DNA of 64,000 nt from Candidatus Contubernalis alkalaceticus (GTDB lineage Bacteria; Bacillota; Dethiobacteria; SKNC01), in assembly GCF_022558445.1 (NCBI RefSeq), contig NZ_CP054699.1, positions 2,248,001 to 2,312,000 on the forward strand, given 5' to 3'. The notes below the pieces were generated by a model, which was given only the letters and a program-made list of their open reading frames with translations, had not been told where the DNA came from and ran no database searches. Positions 1 through 7,795 of the stretch are shown here, piece by piece. Position numbers and translations under genes: made by a program. How positions within the stretch are numbered: position 1 is the first letter of the stretch; every line of letters starts with the position of its first letter.

Positions 1-167
1 TAAAAAAACCCTTCCATATCGGCTGGGTCATAGCAGTCAATTGACATCTAAACAGCTTCCCCCTTATTAGTCAAATTAACGTGTGTTTTTTGACCTTATT
101 AAAATTGACTAAATTCAGAAGTTTAATTTAAAAATTTACAATTATTTTGCAGTGTGATTTTTTAAGT
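1..167. other. AT-rich left edge, no gene seen
   Basis: No reading frame, RNA gene or clear repeat is recognised here. It lies downstream of the first minus-strand reading frame and may hold its 3' untranslated region. Confidence 0.4.
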
Positions 168-326
168 TTATTCCATAGAAACCTTTACTCTTTCAATGAG
201 TGTATCTTTTGTTGTGTTTAAATTGCTGTCCTGATTTATGGCTTTATCATTGTTTAACGAGTACTTTCCTTGATAAAAACCGTAAATTATATACGTATCG
301 GAACCCACATAATTGATACTGCCTTC
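168..326 (-). pseudogene. Severed C-terminal part of the small secreted protein
   Basis: Directly after the TGA at 327-329 the same frame stays open for 52 codons and closes at a TAA (168-170). The conceptual peptide, beginning EGSINYVGSDTYIIYGFYQG, looks like the natural continuation of the upstream protein: it has beta-strand-like alternation and a YxGKYSL stretch, and it begins with no start codon of its own. Either the TGA is a nonsense mutation and this part is no longer made, or it is read through. A weak 5-bp stem (GUAUC/GAUAC, 295-319) follows the TGA, but I do not see a convincing selenocysteine insertion element. Confidence 0.5.
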
Positions 327-761
327 TCATGATGGCTGCAAAAAGAGAAGTACTTTTTCTCCTTCCGTCAATGTGGGCGAATCTTCAAAAATATAGGTGT
401 GGTTTCTCACAGTTCCGCCGAGAAGTCCTACAGTTATTTCTTTCGGGCCATCTCCTTTCAGGTATTCTTCTATTTCTACGGTGTAGTACGTAACGATATA
501 CTTAAGGTCATATCTTACTTTGTCACTTTCCCAACCTTCCACTTGAATTCGTTTGCTTGTGTTGTGGAACCATGAAGTATCTTCTGACTTGACAGTCCCT
601 GTAATAATGATATCTGATTCATCGGTAATTTGTTCTACGGTTTGCTGTGTAAGGGATGCAGATATAATATTTTCTCGAGGTAAAACATAATGAAAATAAA
701 GCAGAGCAAAAACCACAACCACAATGAGTGTTAAGCTAATATGTATTATCCGTTTCTTCAT
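327..761 (-). CDS. Small membrane-anchored or secreted protein, frame cut by TGA
   Basis: The 144-aa product has a basic N-terminus (MKKR) and a single hydrophobic segment at about residues 7-26, so it is probably exported or anchored with the rest outside the cell. The outer part is rich in beta-strand-like stretches (EIEEYLKGDGPKEITVGLLGG, TEGEKVLLFL). Such a pattern is common in uncharacterised Firmicutes extracellular proteins; I cannot assign a function. The frame ends at TGA 327-329, but coding potential continues in the same frame to 168, giving about 197 aa if read through. It stands alone, with the next minus-strand gene more than 170 bp upstream. Confidence is good that this is a gene, and low for its intactness. 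Confidence 0.6.
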   Translation of the reverse strand: MKKRIIHISLTLIVVVVFALLYFHYVLPRENIISASLTQQTVEQITDESDIIITGTVKSEDTSWFHNTSKRIQVEGWESDKVRYDLKYIVTYYTVEIEEYLKGDGPKEITVGLLGGTVRNHTYIFEDSPTLTEGEKVLLFLQPS

Positions 762-934
762 TTACTAACACCCACCCTCCCTCTATAAATCCAGACCTTG
801 AGTGATATATAACAGCTTGCTATCTATAGTTTTTAGAAGGTAATTCTTGAATGTCCTGCATTACTAAGTGTTTGGAAAGATCACCTGGGAACAGAGGACG
901 TTATAACGGAAAACACATCAGTCTAAATATTAAT

Positions 935-2035
935 TCAGCCCTGGCGAATGATGCAGCCCATTTTTTCCATGTCTCTCAGCAAACGGATCGGCTCAACAAA
1001 ATAGCCCATCATCCATAATCCAGGCTTACGGGCAGAACCATCCAAGTACTGAAGTAAAGTCGCAACCACAGGGATGGCTGTTAACCCGTAACCATCAGGA
1101 TATGCAACGCTCGTCCGGAAATTTGAGACGTTTCCATCCTTAAGGCCGGCTGCATGAATTTGAAGCTCGACCCGATAAGGCGGCTTGTGAAAGGTACTCA
1201 AACCCCACCATAGAAACTTTCCAATGGGACGAATAAAATGAGGCATGATTTTCAACAACATCCAGGTAATCGGGATAATGACCCGGTCTGTCATCCAGTG
1301 TGACTCTGATAAGTAAAATCCGACTTCTTTGAGTGAGGGATATATTTCTGGTAAAGGACGTAGCTCCTCAAGGAACATTGAGTAACATTGCTTCAAACCA
1401 ATGTCGCTTCCAAAATCGATGCTGCGCAATTGAAAAGTACCGCCCTTTGTCCATTGGTTATTTTTGTAGACCTGTGCTTGAGATATCCTTAAACTCTCGA
1501 TTAATTCGTTAACAGCCTCGGTGTAGGGAAGGTCTCTACCCGTATTAAAATATTCGGCGGTAATGGCATTCTGGATGGTATCCAAATTAGCAGCGGCATA
1601 ACGCACCAATGCAGCAGGCAGCCCGGGGTGGAACCCGGCCTCGGTGATAAAGCACCGTCCGGCACGCTTTATTTCTCCGGCAGTTGATTGTAAGATGGCA
1701 AATTTCTTGGCACAGAGTTGCACATCAAGATAGTCTACTCCCGTCTCCAGCGCAGCATAGATGACTGTTTCAGCATAAACAGTGGTCGGCGCAGCAATTA
1801 CAACAAGATTCTGGCCACGAAATGCTGCTCTTAAAGATTCCAAATTCGCCGTATCAGCATAAACAGCACCGGCACATTGGCCGGAATACTGCTGATTCAA
1901 CTCCCGGACAAATGTTTGTGCTTTATCAACGTTTCGTGCCGCAACTGTAACTTCTGCTTCGGATTGCTCAAGCAGATGCCGTGCTATCAATCTTCCGGTA
2001 TAACCGGTACCGCCAAGTATTAGTATTTTTGACAT
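935..2035 (-). CDS. Saccharopine dehydrogenase-like NAD(P)-binding oxidoreductase
   Basis: A 366-aa protein starting with a classical Rossmann dinucleotide-binding motif (ILGGTGYTGRLIARHL), followed by an AARN/DxA strand-loop pattern and a helix-rich second domain. This is the layout of the saccharopine dehydrogenase / trans-acting enoyl reductase-like family, whose members reduce or oxidise diverse substrates. No specific substrate can be inferred. The open frame extends 23 codons further upstream (to 2104), but the Rossmann fold begins exactly at the ATG at 2035, so I place the start there; the ribosome-binding site is weak at both positions. It is flanked by non-coding DNA on both sides and appears to be monocistronic. 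Confidence 0.75.
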   Translation of the reverse strand: MSKILILGGTGYTGRLIARHLLEQSEAEVTVAARNVDKAQTFVRELNQQYSGQCAGAVYADTANLESLRAAFRGQNLVVIAAPTTVYAETVIYAALETGVDYLDVQLCAKKFAILQSTAGEIKRAGRCFITEAGFHPGLPAALVRYAAANLDTIQNAITAEYFNTGRDLPYTEAVNELIESLRISQAQVYKNNQWTKGGTFQLRSIDFGSDIGLKQCYSMFLEELRPLPEIYPSLKEVGFYLSESHWMTDRVIIPITWMLLKIMPHFIRPIGKFLWWGLSTFHKPPYRVELQIHAAGLKDGNVSNFRTSVAYPDGYGLTAIPVVATLLQYLDGSARKPGLWMMGYFVEPIRLLRDMEKMGCIIRQG

Positions 2036-2104
2036 GATTTGTTTTATACCCACTTCTTTATAATTTATTTGCTTGCCGCAGTCTAATATCAAACAGCACC
2101 ACAT

Positions 2105-2501
2105 ATAAACTTGCAGGGCAGAGGTTCATGTACACTTACAAATTCTTTCTTTTAAGGTAAAAAACCTTTTTTTCTCATAAGCTTTTTTGAGCAGATCCGG
2201 CTGGTAGTAGAGATTTACCATACTATAAATTTACGAAAAAAAAGAAATAAGAATATCGTTTATTTATAAGCAGTATGCCCCTTACCATTGACAGTGGCCT
2301 CAAATGTTTATATTATTGGTATAAACAATGCTGTCCGGTCAATCAGGATTATATATTTTTTAATAAATACACATGTGGTAAACGAATAATTTATTAAAGT
2401 GGGGAAAAAAAGAAAATGAAACAAAAAAAGGCTTGATTTTTTTAAAATTATGGAGCTAAAATACCTACCTTTCAGCGGGAATATTTGGACTTTTTTATGT
2501 T
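2105..2501. other. AT-rich intergenic region
   Basis: About 400 bp with long A and T tracts. No open frame, RNA gene or repeat was recognised. It separates the oxidoreductase gene from a decayed ybjQ-like fragment. Confidence 0.4.
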
Positions 2502-2598
2502 TTATTTTCCCTTCAAGATTTTTACTGCCGTTCCAAACACAATAATTTCAGCTATATTCAATCCGATTTGGGCGGAAGAAAAGCGGATGCCAAAGCTA
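2502..2598 (-). pseudogene. Remnant of a YbjQ/UPF0145-type heavy-metal-binding protein
   Basis: In the minus strand a 31-codon fragment reads SFGIRFSSAQI followed by GLNIAEIIVFGTAVKILKG and then TAA at 2502-2504. This matches the C-terminal pattern of the YbjQ family (VxGVRFDT...EIVAYGTAV). An in-frame TGA lies immediately upstream and no start codon or N-terminal half is visible, so it is a decayed end. Identification is by memory of the family pattern; a protein search of the fragment would settle it. Confidence 0.5.
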
Positions 2599-2675
2599 TT
2601 TCAGGGTCAGACCACTTATGGGAAAAAACTGTAAGTCCCTTAGGGCTCCGGTTCCGACCAGCAAACGGTTTGTAC

Positions 2676-3359
2676 TTAGGGAATTTCGGTAAGTGGCATC
2701 TGTAAACCAGTGGATGGAAACTGCATATTAATTACTGTATCCGGAACTTCTCCCTGATATAGACACTCAGCGATAGGCACCTTGGTTGCCACCTCTGTAG
2801 AAGAAGAAACAAAAGGGATAACTACCTGAATTTCTACAATAATGTCCAAATAGATCTTATGCCTGGTTTGGTTTATCCCGGCTTCTTCAAAAACATCTAT
2901 AATATTTGTGTTAACCCTTCCCACAGGAACAAGGGACACCGGAATCCGAGGGCCTAAATTCGCCAGGAAATAACTCCCCAGAGCCTGCCCCAAAGGCAGC
3001 CGGATTACCTCGCCCTGTAAGGACCTGAGGCTTTCCTGAACCTTTAAGGTGGTAAGGCTCATCACTCGATTCACTTCAGGAGTATTAACCTGAGCCATGG
3101 TAATTTTACCTGTATTATCCTTTTGAATTTTTACCAGATCGTCATAAAGCATGCTCTGAGCCACTTCATGATAAACAGCCTCGTTAATAGCTTCTATAGC
3201 GGCCATATCCGCATAATAAACTGCTGCTGCCAAAAAAGTAGGGCGAAGTCTATGTTCCATATAGCTCATCAGCCTTAAAAATAAAAATAACATTAAAGCC
3301 ATTAGTAAAAAAGCGGCCTTTTTACGATTTAAAGAAAACATAGACTTTCTTTTAAACAT
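2676..3359 (-). CDS. yunB: Sporulation protein YunB
   Basis: A 227-aa membrane-anchored protein: basic N-terminus, one hydrophobic helix at about residues 14-31, then a large extracytoplasmic domain with the YunB hallmarks (AINEAVYHEVAQ, GKITMAQVNTPEVNR, PLGQALGSYFLANLGPRIP, and a DIIVEIQVVIPF strand near the end). YunB is a SigE-controlled protein required for normal spore formation in Bacillus subtilis and occurs only in endospore formers. The start is the ATG at 3359, eight bases after a GGAGGG ribosome site; the GTG five codons upstream overlaps that site and is rejected. The gene lies behind tyrS in the same direction with about 120 bp between, but is probably transcribed on its own. Confidence 0.9.
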   Translation of the reverse strand: MFKRKSMFSLNRKKAAFLLMALMLFLFLRLMSYMEHRLRPTFLAAAVYYADMAAIEAINEAVYHEVAQSMLYDDLVKIQKDNTGKITMAQVNTPEVNRVMSLTTLKVQESLRSLQGEVIRLPLGQALGSYFLANLGPRIPVSLVPVGRVNTNIIDVFEEAGINQTRHKIYLDIIVEIQVVIPFVSSSTEVATKVPIAECLYQGEVPDTVINMQFPSTGLQMPLTEIP

Positions 3360-3477
3360 TATAAATCCCTCCACTATAATCCTATGCAGAGGGACCTATG
3401 ATTTTTCATTATTATTTTTAAAAACCTTCAGCTAGAAATCAAATTATCCTTTCTTCCCTTGAACCTGCTAAAAAAAA

Positions 3478-4683
3478 TTATTTTAGGAGAACACGAACAA
3501 ATTTCCTTTTTCCTACCTGCAATACTGCTCCATCTTCCATCCTAAGCATTCCTTCAATATCCGTGACTTTTTCTCCATTAAATTTAACTGCCCCCTGTTT
3601 TACCATTCGACGGGCTTCGCTTTTGGAGGGTACCAGTCCAGTTTCGGTCAGTAATTTAACTATCCAGACACTTTCTTTTTCCAGGATTACTTCAGGTATT
3701 TCTGAAGGTATTTCTTTCTGTTTAAAAACTTTTTGAAAGTTTTGTTCCGCCAATAATGCATCTGATTCACTGTAATACATGGCAACCAATTCCCGGGCTA
3801 ACTTCATTTTTAAATCCCTGGGATGGAGCTCTCCAGATTTTAGCCCCTCCTCAAACTTCAATATCTCCTGTGAGTCCAGACGGGTAGCTAAACGAAAGTA
3901 TTCCATCATGAACTCATCAGCAATCGACATAGCCTTTCCATATATTTCTGCTGGGGGTTCACTGATCCCAATGTAATTACCCAAACTTTTACTCATTTTT
4001 TTAACCCCATCCAGTCCTACCAGAATGGGCATAGTAATGGCTATTTGGGGCTGCTGTCCGTATTCTTTTTGCAAATGCCTTCCCATTAAAAGATTGAATT
4101 TTTGCTCTGTAGCTCCAAATTCAACATCTGCCTCTATTGCCACAGAATCATACCCCTGCATTAAGGGATAAAAAAATTCATGTATGCTGATGGGGTAATT
4201 TTCTTTAAAACGTTTAGAAAAATCATCCCTTTCCAGCATTCTGGCCACTGTATATTTAGATGAAAGCTCTATTACATCAACAAAATTAAGTTCTTGCAGC
4301 CATTCACTATTAAAAACTAACCGGGTCTTATCTGGGTCTAATATTTTAAAAATTTGTTCCTGATAAGTTTTAGCATTAACAATTACCTCTTCTTCTGTCA
4401 ACTGCTTCCGAGTCTCTGACCTTCCGGTAGGGTCGCCAATCCGTCCAGTGAAATCCCCCAGAATAATCACCACATCGTGGCCCAAATCCTGAAAATCTTT
4501 AATCTTATGTAAGACCACCGCATGTCCCAGGTGCAAATCCGGAGCTGAAGGATCAAACCCCAGCTTACCAATAAGAGGTTTCCCGGTTTTAATTGATTTT
4601 TCCAGCTTCTTTAGAAGATCATCCTCTTGAAGGATTTCAACGGTGCCGCCTTTTATAATTTCAAATTGCTGCTGTGCGTTCAT
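3478..4683 (-). CDS. tyrS: Tyrosine--tRNA ligase
   Basis: Class I aminoacyl-tRNA synthetase of 401 aa that charges tRNA-Tyr. The HIGH signature is HLGH at residues 51-54, the KMSKS loop is KMSKSLG near residue 230, and an S4-type RNA-binding domain forms the C-terminus ([19 protein letters not shown]). The N-terminal sequence ([16 protein letters not shown]) resembles the TyrZ-type rather than the TyrS-type enzymes of Bacillus. Length is normal. The start ATG has a good GGAGGAAG ribosome site. Unlike pheS and thrS in this window, I see no T-box in its 250-bp upstream region. Confidence 0.96.
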   Translation of the reverse strand: MNAQQQFEIIKGGTVEILQEDDLLKKLEKSIKTGKPLIGKLGFDPSAPDLHLGHAVVLHKIKDFQDLGHDVVIILGDFTGRIGDPTGRSETRKQLTEEEVIVNAKTYQEQIFKILDPDKTRLVFNSEWLQELNFVDVIELSSKYTVARMLERDDFSKRFKENYPISIHEFFYPLMQGYDSVAIEADVEFGATEQKFNLLMGRHLQKEYGQQPQIAITMPILVGLDGVKKMSKSLGNYIGISEPPAEIYGKAMSIADEFMMEYFRLATRLDSQEILKFEEGLKSGELHPRDLKMKLARELVAMYYSESDALLAEQNFQKVFKQKEIPSEIPEVILEKESVWIVKLLTETGLVPSKSEARRMVKQGAVKFNGEKVTDIEGMLRMEDGAVLQVGKRKFVRVLLK

Positions 4684-4875
4684 TTATCTTCCTCCTGCCT
4701 GAAAATTATATATAATTAGGTAATATTAAACATTTAAGCAGAATAATTTTAACATATGGAAAATTCTTTTGCAAACCCGTACTCAACTAACAACATATGC
4801 CCTTTCATATTCGTCTTGAATAAATGAAAGTATCTTTTCCTTACATAGTTTAAGTTATTTTAAACAATAAGTTAG

Positions 4876-4904
4876 TTTAACAAAATCTCACATTATGGTA
4901 TAAT
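4876..4904 (+). promoter_or_regulatory. Putative sigma-A promoter of the penicillin-binding protein gene
   Basis: A perfect -10 box TATAAT (4899-4904) stands 17 bp behind a weak -35-like TTTAAC (4876-4881), about 35 bp upstream of the start codon at 4938. The -35 match is poor, so only the -10 element is firm. Confidence 0.45.
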
Positions 4905-4937
4905 TCTATAAGTATATAAACAAAAGGGGGTCTCAAA

Positions 4938-7643
4938 ATGGCGAAGGTTGATGAGCCCAAGGACAACCAGAAAAAAGGTAATGAAAAAAAAGAAAATAGT
5001 ACAGGCGGGTTGATGGGCAAAGTCCTTCGTTTGTCTTTTCGGACTTTATTTATCTTATTATTAATTGTAATATTTGTTGCAGGAGGATGTGGACTTAATA
5101 TAGTTCTATCCAGCTTTAAAGATGCTCCAGATTTTGATCCAAGGAATTTTCAGCAGCCACTAACTTCGTATATCTATGATATGAACGAAATTGAAGTTGC
5201 TAGATTACACGACGGTCACAACCGCATTGAAATGCCGCTTCGTGAAATGCCATTATACTTACAACAAGCTTTTATCGCTATTGAAGACGAAAGTTTTTAT
5301 GATCACATAGGAATCAGTCCCAAAGATATCATAAGAGCAGCTTATAATAACTTTCGTAAGCGGGATTTAACAGACCACGGCGGCAGCACCATTACCCAGC
5401 AGCTGATAAAAAACGCTTTTCTTACACCGGACAAAAACTATACCAGAAAACTTCAGGAAGCATGGCTGGCCATTAAAATGGAACAGCAGTTCAGCAAGGA
5501 AGAAATTCTTGAATTTTATTTAAACATCATTTATTTTGATTACCAGAATTATGGCGTACAAGCAGCTGCCCAGGATTATTTTGAAAAAGATGTAGGAGAA
5601 TTATCCCTGGCTGAAGCTGCTATGCTGGCAGGGATTCCAAGAAATCCGGGTTTTTATTCTCCCCGAAGAAATTTCCAGGAATCAAAAAAACGCCAGGAAC
5701 TAGTTCTAAATCAAATGGTAGAGTATAACTATATTTCCCAGCAGGAAGCAGATAAAGCCAAGAAAGAAGAAATAGAAATATTTCCTTCTAAAAGAAAATC
5801 TTATGACAATCCATATTTTATAGATTACGTTGAACTGGAAGCCCGCAGAATACTGGCGGATCTAGATATTTATGAAGACCCGTATTTAGCTATGAACCGG
5901 GGAGGTTTAAAAATATATACTACCCTGGAACCAGAAATTCAAAAAATAGTAGAGGATGTCTTGGATAACGAGAAATATTACCCCCGGACTATTGAAGACG
6001 AAAAGGGGAAACTGCAGCCCCAGGCAGCAGCAGTTCTGGCTGAACCGGAAACAGGACATATTAAGGCCCTGGTAGGGGGTAGAGATTACGGCCTGCACAA
6101 TCAAGACCTGAGATACTTAAGCGAACGACAGCCTGGCTCCTCCACCAAACCAGTTTTAGGCTATGCACCGGCTTTTGAAGAGAATCTCTTATTCCCGGGT
6201 TCCGTACTGGATGATGCCCCTACTGCCTTTGGCAATTACTTCCCTGAAAACTACGGTTTAACTTTTCAGGGGCTGATGACAGTAAGGCATGCTGTAGCTC
6301 GTTCTCGGAACGTTCCAGCAGTAAAGGCTTATGAAATTGTAACTCCTGAAGTTGGAATGGCCTACGCTGAAAAATTAGGTATAACTACCTTTCGCCCACA
6401 GGACGAAGGAGGACTTGCCTTGGTATTAGGAGGTTTTACCACCGGGGTAATGCCTATAGACATGGCCCAGGTTTTTGCAGTCTTTGCCAACAAAGGAGTA
6501 AAAATACCCATTACTACTATTCTGCATATAGAAGACCACCAGGGAAAAGAGATATACAGTTATAGGCCAAAGTCTGAAGTAGTGCTCAGTGAAGTTACAT
6601 CGTTTCTAATAACCGATGTGTTACGGGATGTTACCCGGGGTATTGGAACAGCCGCAAGACTCAGCGCAGTAGGTAGGCCCATTGCTGGAAAAACCGGTAC
6701 CACCAGCGATAATAAAGACGGCTGGATGGTTTCTTATACTCCAGACTATGTGCTCTCTACCTGGATTGGTTATGACCTGCTGACCATGGGAAGCATAGAC
6801 GGCGCCCCTGGATATTGTGTCTCTATGTCCATTGATATTATGAAACAAGTTCATGAAGGTCTGCCGGTACGAAACTTTGAATCCCCAGGAGGAATATCCA
6901 GGGTAAGCATATGCACTAAATCAGGACATCTTCCCTCGGAGCACTGTCCTGCGGAGCACATCGCCAGCGAACTGTTCCCCCGGGGATATGAGCCTAAAGA
7001 AACCTGTAATGTCCACGTTGCCGTGGAAGTATGTGCTGAATCAGGCCTCCTGGCCGGAGAATACTGTCCAAATATAACAATACAGTACTTTTTTCAAAGG
7101 GTCATACCTTTTATAGCTACAGACCATCGTTGGAGAGGGGCTGTGGGTAGAATACCTGCCGATGCTGGTGACGGATCTCAACCTCCTACGGAAACCTGTA
7201 ATATACATGATGAAAGATCTTTAGCTCCCGTTGGATTATCTTTATCCAGCAATCCTGAGGGGAATCAAGTTCATCTCACATGGAGTTACCCCAGCGCACA
7301 TTACTTTGGTTTTAATATTTATCGAAGCACAGATAATGTTAATTTCCAACGACTGAACGGTAATATTATTCATTCTAACAGCTTTACTGATTCAACAACA
7401 GCACCCCAAACAACCTATTATTACCGAATTATGGCAGTTAATGAACATGGAGTGGAATCCCAACCTCTACACGGTTCTATTACTACTACCAAAGAGACTC
7501 CAACCCCACCGCCGGATCCTGATCCACCGGTAGAACCAGATCCTGATCCACCAGTGGATCCACCAATAGATCCGCCTGATAATGGCAATGGAAATGATAA
7601 TGGTGATGAAAATGGGAACGGCAATGGAAGTGGTAATAGATAA
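4938..7643 (+). CDS. Class A penicillin-binding protein (PBP1A type)
   Basis: A 901-aa bifunctional peptidoglycan synthase. Order: cytoplasmic basic tail, one membrane helix (about 33-55), glycosyltransferase family 51 domain with catalytic motif EDESFYDHIGI (116-126) and GGSTITQQL, then the transpeptidase domain with SxxK as SSTK (401-404), an SRN triad and KTGTT. The transpeptidase part is followed by a cysteine-containing segment, an FN3-like domain (about 765-850) and a low-complexity tail rich in Pro/Asp and then Gly/Asn. It polymerises and cross-links cell-wall glycan at the outer face of the membrane. It is the only + strand gene in the first 24 kb and has its own -10 box and terminator. 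AGGGGGT is the ribosome site. The FN3 and acidic tail suggest wall binding, which is inference. Confidence 0.95.
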   Translation: MAKVDEPKDNQKKGNEKKENSTGGLMGKVLRLSFRTLFILLLIVIFVAGGCGLNIVLSSFKDAPDFDPRNFQQPLTSYIYDMNEIEVARLHDGHNRIEMPLREMPLYLQQAFIAIEDESFYDHIGISPKDIIRAAYNNFRKRDLTDHGGSTITQQLIKNAFLTPDKNYTRKLQEAWLAIKMEQQFSKEEILEFYLNIIYFDYQNYGVQAAAQDYFEKDVGELSLAEAAMLAGIPRNPGFYSPRRNFQESKKRQELVLNQMVEYNYISQQEADKAKKEEIEIFPSKRKSYDNPYFIDYVELEARRILADLDIYEDPYLAMNRGGLKIYTTLEPEIQKIVEDVLDNEKYYPRTIEDEKGKLQPQAAAVLAEPETGHIKALVGGRDYGLHNQDLRYLSERQPGSSTKPVLGYAPAFEENLLFPGSVLDDAPTAFGNYFPENYGLTFQGLMTVRHAVARSRNVPAVKAYEIVTPEVGMAYAEKLGITTFRPQDEGGLALVLGGFTTGVMPIDMAQVFAVFANKGVKIPITTILHIEDHQGKEIYSYRPKSEVVLSEVTSFLITDVLRDVTRGIGTAARLSAVGRPIAGKTGTTSDNKDGWMVSYTPDYVLSTWIGYDLLTMGSIDGAPGYCVSMSIDIMKQVHEGLPVRNFESPGGISRVSICTKSGHLPSEHCPAEHIASELFPRGYEPKETCNVHVAVEVCAESGLLAGEYCPNITIQYFFQRVIPFIATDHRWRGAVGRIPADAGDGSQPPTETCNIHDERSLAPVGLSLSSNPEGNQVHLTWSYPSAHYFGFNIYRSTDNVNFQRLNGNIIHSNSFTDSTTAPQTTYYYRIMAVNEHGVESQPLHGSITTTKETPTPPPDPDPPVEPDPDPPVDPPIDPPDNGNGNDNGDENGNGNGSGNR

Positions 7644-7668
7644 ACGAAAGTTAGTCCATTAACAAAAA

Positions 7669-7702
7669 AGGAACCGCATTTTTAAAGTGCGGTTCCTGTT
7701 TC
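7669..7702. terminator. Bidirectional intrinsic terminator between pbp and mutS2
   Basis: GGAACCGCA pairs with TGCGGTTCC around a short AT loop. T-rich tracts flank the stem on both strands, so it can end the convergent penicillin-binding protein and mutS2 transcripts. Confidence 0.85.
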
Positions 7703-7795
7703 TTTATATCTATACTTAGTTAAACCTAAAAACCTTAACGCTCCTCAGGGCAGGCCAATAAAGATTTATTATTTAACTAATATAAGTGTTTACAT

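Noticed and set aside
295-329. Selenocysteine codon with SECIS
   Set aside because: Only a 5-bp stem with a large loop follows the TGA, and nothing suggests a redox active site.
4684-4937. T-box upstream of tyrS
   Set aside because: No GGGTGG-type antiterminator core and no terminator hairpin were found in this gap.
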